NCBI GenBank assembly: GCA_037623315.1
Contig: JBBJJH010000018.1
Span: 24,356 to 88,355 of the forward strand
From: Halanaerobiaceae bacterium ANBcell28
Lineage (GTDB): Bacteria; Bacillota; Halanaerobiia; Halanaerobiales; DTU029
Direction: 5' to 3'
DNA: 64,000 nucleotides
Shown piece by piece: positions 52,771 through 61,440 of the stretch (positions are counted from its first letter, which is position 1; each line of letters starts with the position of its first letter). Both the position numbers and the translations under genes were made by a program. Under the pieces are notes generated by a model. It was not told the origin of the DNA and ran no database searches. It saw only the letters and a list, made by a program, of their open reading frames with translations.

Positions 52771-52816
52771 AAAAATCAAGGGGACTCTAAATATTTAGAA
52801 TCTCCTTGATTTTTTA
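52771..52816 (-). terminator. Intrinsic terminator of the barrel-protein gene
   Basis: A long stem, AAAATCAAGGGGA.TCTAAAT with ATTTAGA.TCTCCTTGATTTT, with T/A runs on both sides. Confidence 0.9.
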
Positions 52817-52828
52817 CTCTTACTCATA

Positions 52829-53821
52829 TTAATTAAAAGTATAAGTTACTCCTAACTTAACGTTATAATTATTATCAAATTGCAAGTTATTATAATACTC
52901 TCCATAAACAGTCAATCTGTCATCTAATTCATTTTCTAACTTAGCAAGGAAGTGATGAGAATCACTGCCTATTGTATTATGATACTGTCCTATAAAAGTA
53001 ATATCTCCATCAAACTGCCTTTCGAGCTTTCCATATAATTCATTACGCTGATGCCGACTAGTATTAAATTTTAAATTCCCTGTTATGATAAATCCTGGTT
53101 CAATTTGATATTCAACAGTATTATTAAGTGACATATTATTATAATCACTAGAGAGATTTGAATTTATTACACCAGTATAAGTAATTTGCTCATTTACATA
53201 CGAACGAAAACCAACGTTTATATCATTATTTAAGCTGCTCAAATTATCTTTAGTATCACTATTTAAAACAACTCTAATTGCATTTCTACTATCATATTTA
53301 TATTCTATACCACTTTTTAATTCTATTCCATTATTATCATCATCATTTAATATGAATTTTAATCTATTATATAAAGACAAGCGAGTATCTATTTCTTTGT
53401 CTGCATAAACTCTTATTTCTAGATTATTTACTGGTTCACTAAGCCATCTATCTTCACGATGACTATAATTTAAACCTCCAGAAATATTCCAATCATCTTG
53501 TTTCAAAAAGTTATGTTTTATTCCAAAATTATAAACAGCACTTTCACCTTCAGGCCATAATTCTGCTTGGGCTAACATTTCCCCACCATGGTATAAACCA
53601 TATTCTAGCTTTAAAAAATGATTTAAATGGTATCCTAAAAACTCACCACTACTTATTACATTGCGCATTTCATATTGTGCTTCTCCTTGGCCAACAGCAT
53701 ATTCTATATCAGCATTGCTTAACATATTATCATATGTATTAGAAGCTATTTCCCAAGCATATGTGCTAATACTAATGGCCAATATGACAAATAATGTCAG
53801 GATCAATACACTTTTTTTCAT
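52829..53821 (-). CDS. Putative outer-membrane beta-barrel protein
   Basis: This 330-residue protein has a Sec signal peptide (KKSVLILTLFVILAISISTYA). The mature part has many alternating 9-11-residue beta strands rich in Tyr, Asn and Asp (LKLEYGLYHGG, YNFGIKHNFLK, WNISGGLNYSHRED, YTGVINSNLSSDY) and ends in VKLGVTYTFN, close to the aromatic C-terminal strand used for barrel assembly. I cannot assign a named family. It implies a diderm envelope. ATG 53821 follows TTGGAGGG. Confidence 0.65.
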   Translation of the reverse strand: MKKSVLILTLFVILAISISTYAWEIASNTYDNMLSNADIEYAVGQGEAQYEMRNVISSGEFLGYHLNHFLKLEYGLYHGGEMLAQAELWPEGESAVYNFGIKHNFLKQDDWNISGGLNYSHREDRWLSEPVNNLEIRVYADKEIDTRLSLYNRLKFILNDDDNNGIELKSGIEYKYDSRNAIRVVLNSDTKDNLSSLNNDINVGFRSYVNEQITYTGVINSNLSSDYNNMSLNNTVEYQIEPGFIITGNLKFNTSRHQRNELYGKLERQFDGDITFIGQYHNTIGSDSHHFLAKLENELDDRLTVYGEYYNNLQFDNNYNVKLGVTYTFN

Positions 53822-54004
53822 AATAAACCCTCCAATTTTTATCTTTGTTTTTAATTTAAATCTATGCTAATCTTAAATAGTATTATCCCTCCTATTCTTT
53901 TATTGCCATAAATGCATATTTTTTTACTATTATATAATATTTTTCTTTGTTTAACAAGACCCATAAAAGTAATCTTAGGATTAATTTTTTTCATTACAGT
54001 CATT

Positions 54005-54036
54005 AAAAAAAGCACCACCCGAAAGTGGCACTATTT
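54005..54036 (-). terminator. Intrinsic terminator of the dockerin-LRR gene
   Basis: AGTGCCAC pairs with GTGGTGCT allowing mismatches; seven T residues follow on the minus strand. Confidence 0.7.
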
Positions 54037-54066
54037 TTCCTAATATAATTTGATAGTTCTATGAAC

Positions 54067-55338
54067 TTATTTCCAAAAAGTATTTAACTTAGGTAAATTC
54101 TCGACTGGAGAAAAATCCTCAATTAGATTATTTCTTAGCGATAAATGTTCCAACTCAAGTAATTGAGATAAAGGAGTAATATCCTTAATTTGATTATTCT
54201 CAAGACTCAATCTTTCCAGCTTAATTAGTTCTGATAGCGGACTAATATCTTCAATTAGATTATAGCCTAAAATTAATCGTCTTAAATTAACAAGTTCTGC
54301 TAATGGAGATAAGTCATCGAGTTGACAACTATAAGCATACAAAATTTCTAAATTTTGCAGTTTAGATAAAACAGAAATGTCTATAAGACTATTATCACTA
54401 ATCCTTAAACTACGCAAATTTTTAAGTTCAGCTAAAGGCGAAATATCTTCTACCTCATTACCAGTAAAACCTAATGTTTCCAACTTTGTAAGTCCTGCTA
54501 TTGGTGATAGATCCCTTATTTGATTAATATCTGTATATGACATTGAACCACCAGGAAAAAACACGTCATTACATAAACTAAGTGATTTTAAATTATGAAA
54601 ATGCTGTATACCTTCTAAAGATTCAATATTCATATAATAAGGTGCTAATCGTTCTATATCTTTCACATCACTTAAATAAATAGCACCACTAGGTTTATCT
54701 ATTACTGACCTTACATAATTTTCAAAATTTATATCTTCAAGCTGAATAATTTGTTCTTGATAAAGTTTTATAGCTTCCTCGGCAGTAAAAGTCAGAGGCT
54801 CTGTTCCAGAAATAGAATGAGCATATATGATAATTTCTTCGGTTATATATCCCTCACTCATAACATTAATCCTAGCTCTAGTAGCAACATTAAGTTGAAC
54901 ATTCTCAAGCCTAAAGAATCCATTTTCATCTGTTTCATAAACAATCGTTATACCTTCATAGCCATCTACACTGAAACTAAGATAAGCACCTTCTATTCCG
55001 ACTCCAGTTTCAGAATCAACTACCTCAATAATTATATCATTTTCATAATACTGACCTAGAACGTGTCTTGATAACAAATTATAATCAATTGAATTAACAA
55101 CACCATCCCCATTAATATCAGCAGCTCTTAAAGTAGACGAATCTAGAATATCATTTCCCAATATATGTCTTTGAAGTATCGTACAATCAAGAGAATCTAC
55201 TACATTATCATTATTAAGATCACCAAGCAAGTAAAACTCATCCTGTCCAGAAGTATCTGCTCCTATTGTCGATAAGGAAATAGATACTAACAGCAAAACT
55301 AATGTCATTAGGAAACTAAAACATTTCATTTTAAACAT
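54067..55338 (-). CDS. Secreted dockerin-like and leucine-rich-repeat protein
   Basis: In this 423-residue protein a signal peptide (about 1-26) is followed by two dockerin-type calcium loops: GDLNNDNVVDSLDCTILQRHILG and ADINGDGVVNSIDYNLLSRHVLG (about 39-95). Next is a carboxypeptidase-regulatory-like beta domain (about 98-165), a short linker, and at least seven internalin-type 22-residue LRRs (e.g. EDISPLAELKNLRSLRISDN, about 270-415). No cohesin or cellulosome gene is in the window, so the dockerin may act within the protein. The architecture suggests surface adhesion or ligand binding. Confidence 0.82.
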   Translation of the reverse strand: MFKMKCFSFLMTLVLLLVSISLSTIGADTSGQDEFYLLGDLNNDNVVDSLDCTILQRHILGNDILDSSTLRAADINGDGVVNSIDYNLLSRHVLGQYYENDIIIEVVDSETGVGIEGAYLSFSVDGYEGITIVYETDENGFFRLENVQLNVATRARINVMSEGYITEEIIIYAHSISGTEPLTFTAEEAIKLYQEQIIQLEDINFENYVRSVIDKPSGAIYLSDVKDIERLAPYYMNIESLEGIQHFHNLKSLSLCNDVFFPGGSMSYTDINQIRDLSPIAGLTKLETLGFTGNEVEDISPLAELKNLRSLRISDNSLIDISVLSKLQNLEILYAYSCQLDDLSPLAELVNLRRLILGYNLIEDISPLSELIKLERLSLENNQIKDITPLSQLLELEHLSLRNNLIEDFSPVENLPKLNTFWK

Positions 55339-55523
55339 AAAACATCCCCCCCTTAAAATTTTAATACATATATATTATTAGTTCTGCACGTTTTATGAAA
55401 ATCCTTCCAAAAATTTAATATAATTCTATAAAAAGAATCATTTTCTATATCGTGTTTAATTTTTTATTACTTTTATTCAAACCTCTCTTTATATCATAAA
55501 GTTTAAGTGTTTAAAAATATACA

Positions 55524-55565
55524 AAAAAGCCGCATTCTATAGGATATGATAGAACACGGCTTTAT
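55524..55565 (-). terminator. Intrinsic terminator of the transglutaminase-lipoprotein gene
   Basis: AAAGCCGcaTTCTAT pairs with ATAGAAcaCGGCTTT; six T residues follow on the minus strand. Confidence 0.85.
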
Positions 55566-55596
55566 CTGAATTTATTCACTTATATTCGAAAGCTAA

Positions 55597-57777
55597 CTAC
55601 TTTTGAAGAATTATCTGATCCCTAAAAGCTTGTTGTGAGCCCTCAATCAACTCTCTAAACTCATCATAATACTCTACTTCTATCTGAGGTCTATCTATAA
55701 TCAACTCATAACTTGCAAATATTTTATTATCTATCACTTCATAATCAACTATCAAATAACCAAAATCTTTTCTAATTTCTACATTTTCAGGTAAATCAAG
55801 CACTACAAAACTATCAGGTATATTTATTTCTGCTCTTCTAATTACGTTAAAATTAAAACCAATATATATAGGATATTCTCTTGTTTCTTCCGCAATAAGA
55901 TTTCTTAAATCAATAGAGAACATCAAGGGATTGATAATCATGTTTCTAGCAACATTATTAGCATAACCTTCTACTTCATAAGTCATATCAATACTTATAT
56001 TATCTTGCACACTATCTATACCGCTAATGGTATATTCTTCTATTGTAAAATTAGAAAATTCACTGTCTAGTATATCCCTTATAAAGTTTCTTTGTTCATT
56101 TTCATTTTTATCTTCTAAAAAGTTTCTGATTAGAAAATCATCATGACCAAAATATTCAATTATCGCATTAGCCTTTATATTACCATCAATATCTAGATCA
56201 ACAACTTGTATTAGCGATTCTTTATTGTCATATGCTGAAGATAAAGGTGTTGTCTTTATTTCATTACTTAAAGGCAAGAAAACATTCTTTCCTTGATTTT
56301 GTACAGCTAAATTACCATACAAATGACTACCACTAGTCGGATCTAAGAAAATATCTTTTCCTGGTATATAAACTATCATATGGTTAAATTGTGCCAAAGA
56401 AACAATATCCATATCAGGATTTTCATAAACATTAATTAAAACAGGAGTTGCTTCAATACCAATTTCATTTAACATAGAAATAAGTAATATTGATTGCCCC
56501 TTACAATCTCCATATCTAGTTTCATATACTTCTACCGCACTACTTGGAATAATTCCTCCTAAACCATGCACCAATGCTACATATCTAATATTAGAAGATA
56601 CAAAGTTATAGAGTTCTCTAATCTTATCTTCAGGACTAAATGCATCTTCAGTTAATTCTTTCACCCGTTCTTTTAACTCTGGACTAGGTTCGTACAAATC
56701 AGGCAATATTTCTTTATAAAAATTACCTACTTCTATCCAGGAATTAGAACTTGATACAAGTAATGATGCTAATAAACTGTCAATAGGTGGCATAGCAAAT
56801 TCAGTTTTTACAGCTTCCACATCTTCTTTCACCCAAGTATATAACTTCATATCATCTTCTAATTCTTCTTCTTCTTTTATCACATCTGAATTATTAACTT
56901 TATAATTTACTTCTATATCATCTGGAAGATATAATTTCACTCTGTTGTACTTTATAGGATCTATACTTTGAAAGGTGTCATATAACCAGATTTGTTCTCT
57001 ATCCGCAGGTGATATTCTAATATAGCTATATGCGATTACAGCATTTTCTTCTAAAGATGGCATATTAAAAACTAATTGTTCCATATCTGAATAGATATTA
57101 GAACCACTTAACTCTGGTGGTGTTATTACACTAATAGCATCATCTCTAAGTTCTACTACAGTACCGTCTGCTTTAACAGTTTTGGCTTCGGTTATAAAGA
57201 TAGCCTCACTCATTGGATTAAAATTAATCCTTACATCTCCATATCTATTAATAGCATTTCTATTAAACAATTTTGTCATTATTGCTACTTCTTCTAATCG
57301 AAAAAACTCACCATTATGTTCATAAAATTCATAATTAATTAGTCTTCTTAAAATCAAAGCATCTGTTTCTGGATACTCTGCCCGATCCGGTGTTTGCTTG
57401 ATATCGAATTTTAAAGCTTCAAGAGGATTTATTACAATATATACAGTTTGTTGGTCAACATTTTCCCCATCAGTAGCTGTTATTTCAAGTTCATAAACCC
57501 CTATATCCTCTACGCCAGGTGTCCAGGTGAATGTAGCATTGTCTTTGTCGAAATATTCACTCAAATCACCACTAAGTTCTAATCTTTTAATTTCTTCTCC
57601 TGCTTGGGCCTGCACATTAAACTCTACTGTATCCCAAGGATTCCCTTCTATAGTCCCGATTTCTACCATTAATTGAGTCCTACACGCTGTTAAGAGTACT
57701 AGCGTCATTAAGACAAATGAAATTAATAATACTACTTTAGAAAACTTTTTTGCCTGATTTTTTTTAAAATTTAAAAT
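55597..57777 (-). CDS. DUF3857/transglutaminase-domain lipoprotein
   Basis: The longest frame begins at TTG 57804 with no ribosome site. GGGAGGGG lies 7 nt before an ATT codon at 57777, so a rare ATT start is likely (726 residues). A lipoprotein signal (VVLLISFVLMTLVLLTAC) leads to an Ig-like domain (about 50-125), DUF3857 (about 140-330), and a transglutaminase core with Cys in RYGDCKGQS, His in QFNHMIVYI and Asp in FLDPTSG, then a beta-rich C-terminal domain. It is an extracytoplasmic, membrane-tethered protein of unknown substrate. Confidence 0.82.
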   Translation of the reverse strand: MLNFKKNQAKKFSKVVLLISFVLMTLVLLTACRTQLMVEIGTIEGNPWDTVEFNVQAQAGEEIKRLELSGDLSEYFDKDNATFTWTPGVEDIGVYELEITATDGENVDQQTVYIVINPLEALKFDIKQTPDRAEYPETDALILRRLINYEFYEHNGEFFRLEEVAIMTKLFNRNAINRYGDVRINFNPMSEAIFITEAKTVKADGTVVELRDDAISVITPPELSGSNIYSDMEQLVFNMPSLEENAVIAYSYIRISPADREQIWLYDTFQSIDPIKYNRVKLYLPDDIEVNYKVNNSDVIKEEEELEDDMKLYTWVKEDVEAVKTEFAMPPIDSLLASLLVSSSNSWIEVGNFYKEILPDLYEPSPELKERVKELTEDAFSPEDKIRELYNFVSSNIRYVALVHGLGGIIPSSAVEVYETRYGDCKGQSILLISMLNEIGIEATPVLINVYENPDMDIVSLAQFNHMIVYIPGKDIFLDPTSGSHLYGNLAVQNQGKNVFLPLSNEIKTTPLSSAYDNKESLIQVVDLDIDGNIKANAIIEYFGHDDFLIRNFLEDKNENEQRNFIRDILDSEFSNFTIEEYTISGIDSVQDNISIDMTYEVEGYANNVARNMIINPLMFSIDLRNLIAEETREYPIYIGFNFNVIRRAEINIPDSFVVLDLPENVEIRKDFGYLIVDYEVIDNKIFASYELIIDRPQIEVEYYDEFRELIEGSQQAFRDQIILQK

Positions 57778-57912
57778 GATACTTCCCCTCCCTATATTAT
57801 ACAAATTATATATTGCTATTATATATTTCGTTACTGTTCATAAATCTCCTTCTGATTTTATTGTTAATTTTCTTATACTTTTGCACTTTTTCCTATTTAC
57901 AATTTTAGCTGC

Positions 57913-57950
57913 AAAAAACACCACTCCCTTATACAGTAAGTGGTGTTTAT
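57913..57950 (-). terminator. Intrinsic terminator of the c-di-GMP gene
   Basis: AAACACCACT pairs perfectly with AGTGGTGTTT; a T run follows on the minus strand. Confidence 0.88.
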
Positions 57951-57964
57951 AGTTTATAATCATA

Positions 57965-59887
57965 TCACATATTCTCTTTAATATTTAGACTATTAAATAT
58001 CTTTATAATGTCTGGGTCAAATTGTGATCCAGCACAACGATTCAATTCTTCTATAGCCTCTTCATGAGTAATCGCAGTTTTATAAGGTCTTTTATGTGTC
58101 ATAACATCATAAGCATCCACCACTGAGATTATCCTTGATAAAAGAGGAATTTCTTTTTCCTTATTTCCTAAGGGATAACCTTTACCATCCCATCTCTCAT
58201 GGTGGTTTAAGATATAATTTGAAATTTGAGATAATTCATGAGAGGCATGTGCAATACGATAACCCACTTCAGGATGTTTCTTTATTTCTTCCCATTCCTT
58301 GTCACTCAAAGTTCCTGCCTTATTCAATATTTCATCTTTAACGGCTACTTTTCCCATGTCATGAAGCATAGCTAAAAGTCTCAAATCATCTAATTCGCTT
58401 CCGTTTAATCCCATTTTTCTGCCAACTCTAATAGCAAGATTAACCATTCTTGCAGCATATCCTGCAGTCTCATGACACTTCTCTTCCAATGTTTCTCGCA
58501 GAGAAGTTATCAAAGAACTACGATAGCTCTTTGTCTCCAGCAATTTATGTCTATACATTCTATCCTCAGCTTCTATCATTACAGGCATTAATTTTTCTTC
58601 TTTACTTTTCCGAGTGGCACATCCTAACGATATACTCAATTGCAAACGATCGTCATCAACGATAGAACAATTATGTTTTATAGTTTGACACATATCATAA
58701 GCATCAGATTCATTTTTACCAGGTAAAAGTATAAGGAATTCATCACCACCCCATCGAATTACTATATCTTCTTTTAATGAAGAGCCTCTTAAAATATTAG
58801 CTGTTGTTTTTAATAAACTATCACCCATATTATGACCAAATACATCATTAGTTAATTTTAAACCATTTAAATCGCCCATAATTATAGATAAAGGGAGATA
58901 TTCTTCCTTTTCATATTCTAGCAAATTTTCCTCTAAATAATTACGATTATATAAACCTGTTAACGCATCATAATACGCTGAACGTTGTAAATTCGAGTAC
59001 ATACGAATATTATCAATAGTACTAGCAAATTGACTACTTACAATACGCAAAGTGTCCAGTAAAGAATCGGAGATTTTATGTAAGGTATAAATATTATCAA
59101 AAAGAACTACACCCAAGATCCCTGTATGTGTTTTAAGAGGATACCAATAACCTGAAGCAAGATCAAGAGGAATATAATCAGCAGATAAATCGGGTATTTC
59201 TGGAAGTTCATCAAATATGAATTCTTCACCTTTCTCAGTTATACCTTTAATAAATTTTATTTTATGATTTTCATCATAAATAAATATAGATACTCTATCA
59301 AAACTAAAGTATTTAACACTTAAGTTCAAGAATGTATCATATAAATCTTCTAAGCTATCAGTAGCTTGTAATTTATTGTTAACTTTAATAGATATTTCAG
59401 TACTCTCTTTTTCTCTCTTAGTATCCATTTTTAACAGAATGTTAGATAAAGAATAGGAAATTATATTAGCCATCTGTTTTATTTCTATAATTATATCATC
59501 TTCAAGATAACCACAAGTTGAAAATTCTATTAAGCCTAATAACTCATCCTCAACTTTCAAAGGGATTTTCAAAAGATTAAAATCATCATACTTAGCCCTA
59601 ATAATTTTATTTTTTTCAATTATATCCTTAGGAAGTTGATACAGGGCTATAGAATCGAAACCTACTGACCAACCAAATTTATGATATATTAGAGCTTCCT
59701 TAAGACCCTCAATTTGTTCATCAATAATATATAATCGAATTAAATCTATCATATCTGATATCTCATTAAAAATATATTCACACATTTTTTTATAAACTAA
59801 GTTATCATTATAATTTTTTGTTAAAATATTTGCTGCTTCATATCCTACTTCAATTAAATTTTTACCACTAGTAGTTTCAATAAGCAT
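57965..59887 (-). CDS. GAF-GGDEF-HD-GYP cyclic-di-GMP signalling protein
   Basis: ATG 59887 lies 9 nt from TTGGAG; the frame runs on to TTG 59935 without a site. This gives 640 residues with no membrane helix. Residues about 90-295 look like two GAF-type sensor domains. The GGDEF domain is intact (RWGGDEFLILL), with D-x-L-T-G-L-Y-N-R at its start, but the product-inhibition RxxD site reads LKED. The HD-GYP domain has LHDMGKVAV, HPEVGYRIA and NHHERWDGKGYP, so both synthesis and breakdown of c-di-GMP are possible. It lies 25 bp after the solute-binding-protein gene. Confidence 0.9.
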   Translation of the reverse strand: MLIETTSGKNLIEVGYEAANILTKNYNDNLVYKKMCEYIFNEISDMIDLIRLYIIDEQIEGLKEALIYHKFGWSVGFDSIALYQLPKDIIEKNKIIRAKYDDFNLLKIPLKVEDELLGLIEFSTCGYLEDDIIIEIKQMANIISYSLSNILLKMDTKREKESTEISIKVNNKLQATDSLEDLYDTFLNLSVKYFSFDRVSIFIYDENHKIKFIKGITEKGEEFIFDELPEIPDLSADYIPLDLASGYWYPLKTHTGILGVVLFDNIYTLHKISDSLLDTLRIVSSQFASTIDNIRMYSNLQRSAYYDALTGLYNRNYLEENLLEYEKEEYLPLSIIMGDLNGLKLTNDVFGHNMGDSLLKTTANILRGSSLKEDIVIRWGGDEFLILLPGKNESDAYDMCQTIKHNCSIVDDDRLQLSISLGCATRKSKEEKLMPVMIEAEDRMYRHKLLETKSYRSSLITSLRETLEEKCHETAGYAARMVNLAIRVGRKMGLNGSELDDLRLLAMLHDMGKVAVKDEILNKAGTLSDKEWEEIKKHPEVGYRIAHASHELSQISNYILNHHERWDGKGYPLGNKEKEIPLLSRIISVVDAYDVMTHKRPYKTAITHEEAIEELNRCAGSQFDPDIIKIFNSLNIKENM

Positions 59888-59912
59888 TAGACTCATCTCC
59901 AAAATATAATTT

Positions 59913-61148
59913 TTAGAATTTTTTATAGCCTGCAAACTTTAATAGTCTTTTTATTCTTTTATCAGTATCTTTTAGCATCTCAATAATCTTTTCTTTTCCA
60001 TACCTCTGTTTTTCATCGTCAAAATTAAATAACTCCCAGAAGATTTGAGATAAACTCTCACTGAGAATATTCTCAATACTGCCCCAAATAGGATGAGAAG
60101 GATATGTACTTGAATTAACAGTAAGATTATATAGACTAGATATTTCTTTATTATGATAGCGCTTCTGCCAAAAACTAGAATCAAAAGCTGGAATAGCAGA
60201 ACTGTAATCTTGAAAAGCTGTAATAAAACTCTCACTAGTAAGATACTTTATTAATTTATTAGCTTTTTCTGGGAATCTAGTTCGAGAAGACACTGCTAAT
60301 ACTGAACCACCAGAATATGTTCCAAGATGATTATTTGGAGACGGCAATGGAAGTATTGCGTAGTCTTTACCATTTTTAATATTTTCCATGACTCCGTTAC
60401 TTATAGTTATATTGAATACAAATGTATCTCTACTATAGAAATCGTCATTCAACTGATATGGATGTATATCTACATCATTTATACTAAGCCCAGAGACTTC
60501 AATTAACTTACTGAAATAATCAATTAAAGCTATTATTTCTTTGTTATATAAAAAACTATCCGTATCCCTATTTACACTTGGATATCTATTATTAGCTGCA
60601 AAAAACCAAGATGAAAAGCGATGAACGGTATCCATATCAGGCTTTACTGAAAAAACCATAGGTTTTGGAATCGTCTTATCGTTTTTTCTTTTTTTAGCTA
60701 TATCTTTTATTACCTGATAAAATCCATTCCAATCCCTTAAATCTTCAGTTGAAATATTCAGTCTTTTTAAGTTTTCTTTCCGAACAACCATGATAATCGT
60801 ATCTAAAGTCCAGGGAACAGCATGCTGTTCCCCCTGAAATAAACAACTGTCATTCACTGAGTTAGCTAAAGCCGGCTTAAAAACTATATCTTCTGCAAGT
60901 GGTTTTATGTAAGCTAATTTGGCAAGCGTACTTACCCAGGTTGTACCAAGCTGAACAATATCAGGCGAATTACCTGTTTTAAAACTATTTATTATGGATT
61001 GATAAGCTCTACTCCAGGAAAAAAACTCAAACTCAATATTAATTTCCTCCTTTTCCTGAAAGCCCTTCAATCTAGGTTCTAAAAAAGAATAAGGCTCACT
61101 ACCATTTGAAAAACCCATCAATGACACTTTAAGCGTGTCCTTATACAT
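59913..61148 (-). CDS. Solute-binding-protein-like protein without signal peptide
   Basis: In this 411-residue protein the ABC sugar-binding (family 1) fold is evident: RLKGFQEKEEINIEFEFFSWSRAYQSIINSFKTGNSPDIVQLGTTWVSTLAKLAYIKPL and GGSVLAVSSRTRFPEKANKLIKYL. The start is firm (ATG 61148 after GGGGGT), yet the protein begins YKDTLKVSLMGFS with no signal peptide or lipobox. It is thus predicted cytosolic. No ABC permease is near; the next gene is a c-di-GMP enzyme on the same transcript, suggesting a sensor role. Confidence 0.75.
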   Translation of the reverse strand: MYKDTLKVSLMGFSNGSEPYSFLEPRLKGFQEKEEINIEFEFFSWSRAYQSIINSFKTGNSPDIVQLGTTWVSTLAKLAYIKPLAEDIVFKPALANSVNDSCLFQGEQHAVPWTLDTIIMVVRKENLKRLNISTEDLRDWNGFYQVIKDIAKKRKNDKTIPKPMVFSVKPDMDTVHRFSSWFFAANNRYPSVNRDTDSFLYNKEIIALIDYFSKLIEVSGLSINDVDIHPYQLNDDFYSRDTFVFNITISNGVMENIKNGKDYAILPLPSPNNHLGTYSGGSVLAVSSRTRFPEKANKLIKYLTSESFITAFQDYSSAIPAFDSSFWQKRYHNKEISSLYNLTVNSSTYPSHPIWGSIENILSESLSQIFWELFNFDDEKQRYGKEKIIEMLKDTDKRIKRLLKFAGYKKF

Positions 61149-61440
61149 TTATTTACCCCCAGTACTCTAAAATTTTTCGTAATCTATGATATATTTCGAT
61201 AATTTTCGCTAAATTCCTTTATTTTTCTTATAATTCTCATACAATATTAAATATATAAGCCGCTTCATAATTAATCTACATATAATCTCTATCCTTTTAA
61301 TTGAGACATTAAATCAGATATGCTAAAATATATACTAAGAATTAAGCTTACTCAATGACTTAAATATTATCAAATTTAAGCTACTATGGGCATAATAAAT
61401 AGTACAAGAAAAAATAGAATATACAAAGGAGCTATACACA

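Noticed and set aside
59888..59935. Overlap of the c-di-GMP gene with the solute-binding-protein gene
   Set aside because: The overlap depends on TTG 59935, which has no ribosome site; ATG 59887 has TTGGAG at proper spacing and removes the overlap.
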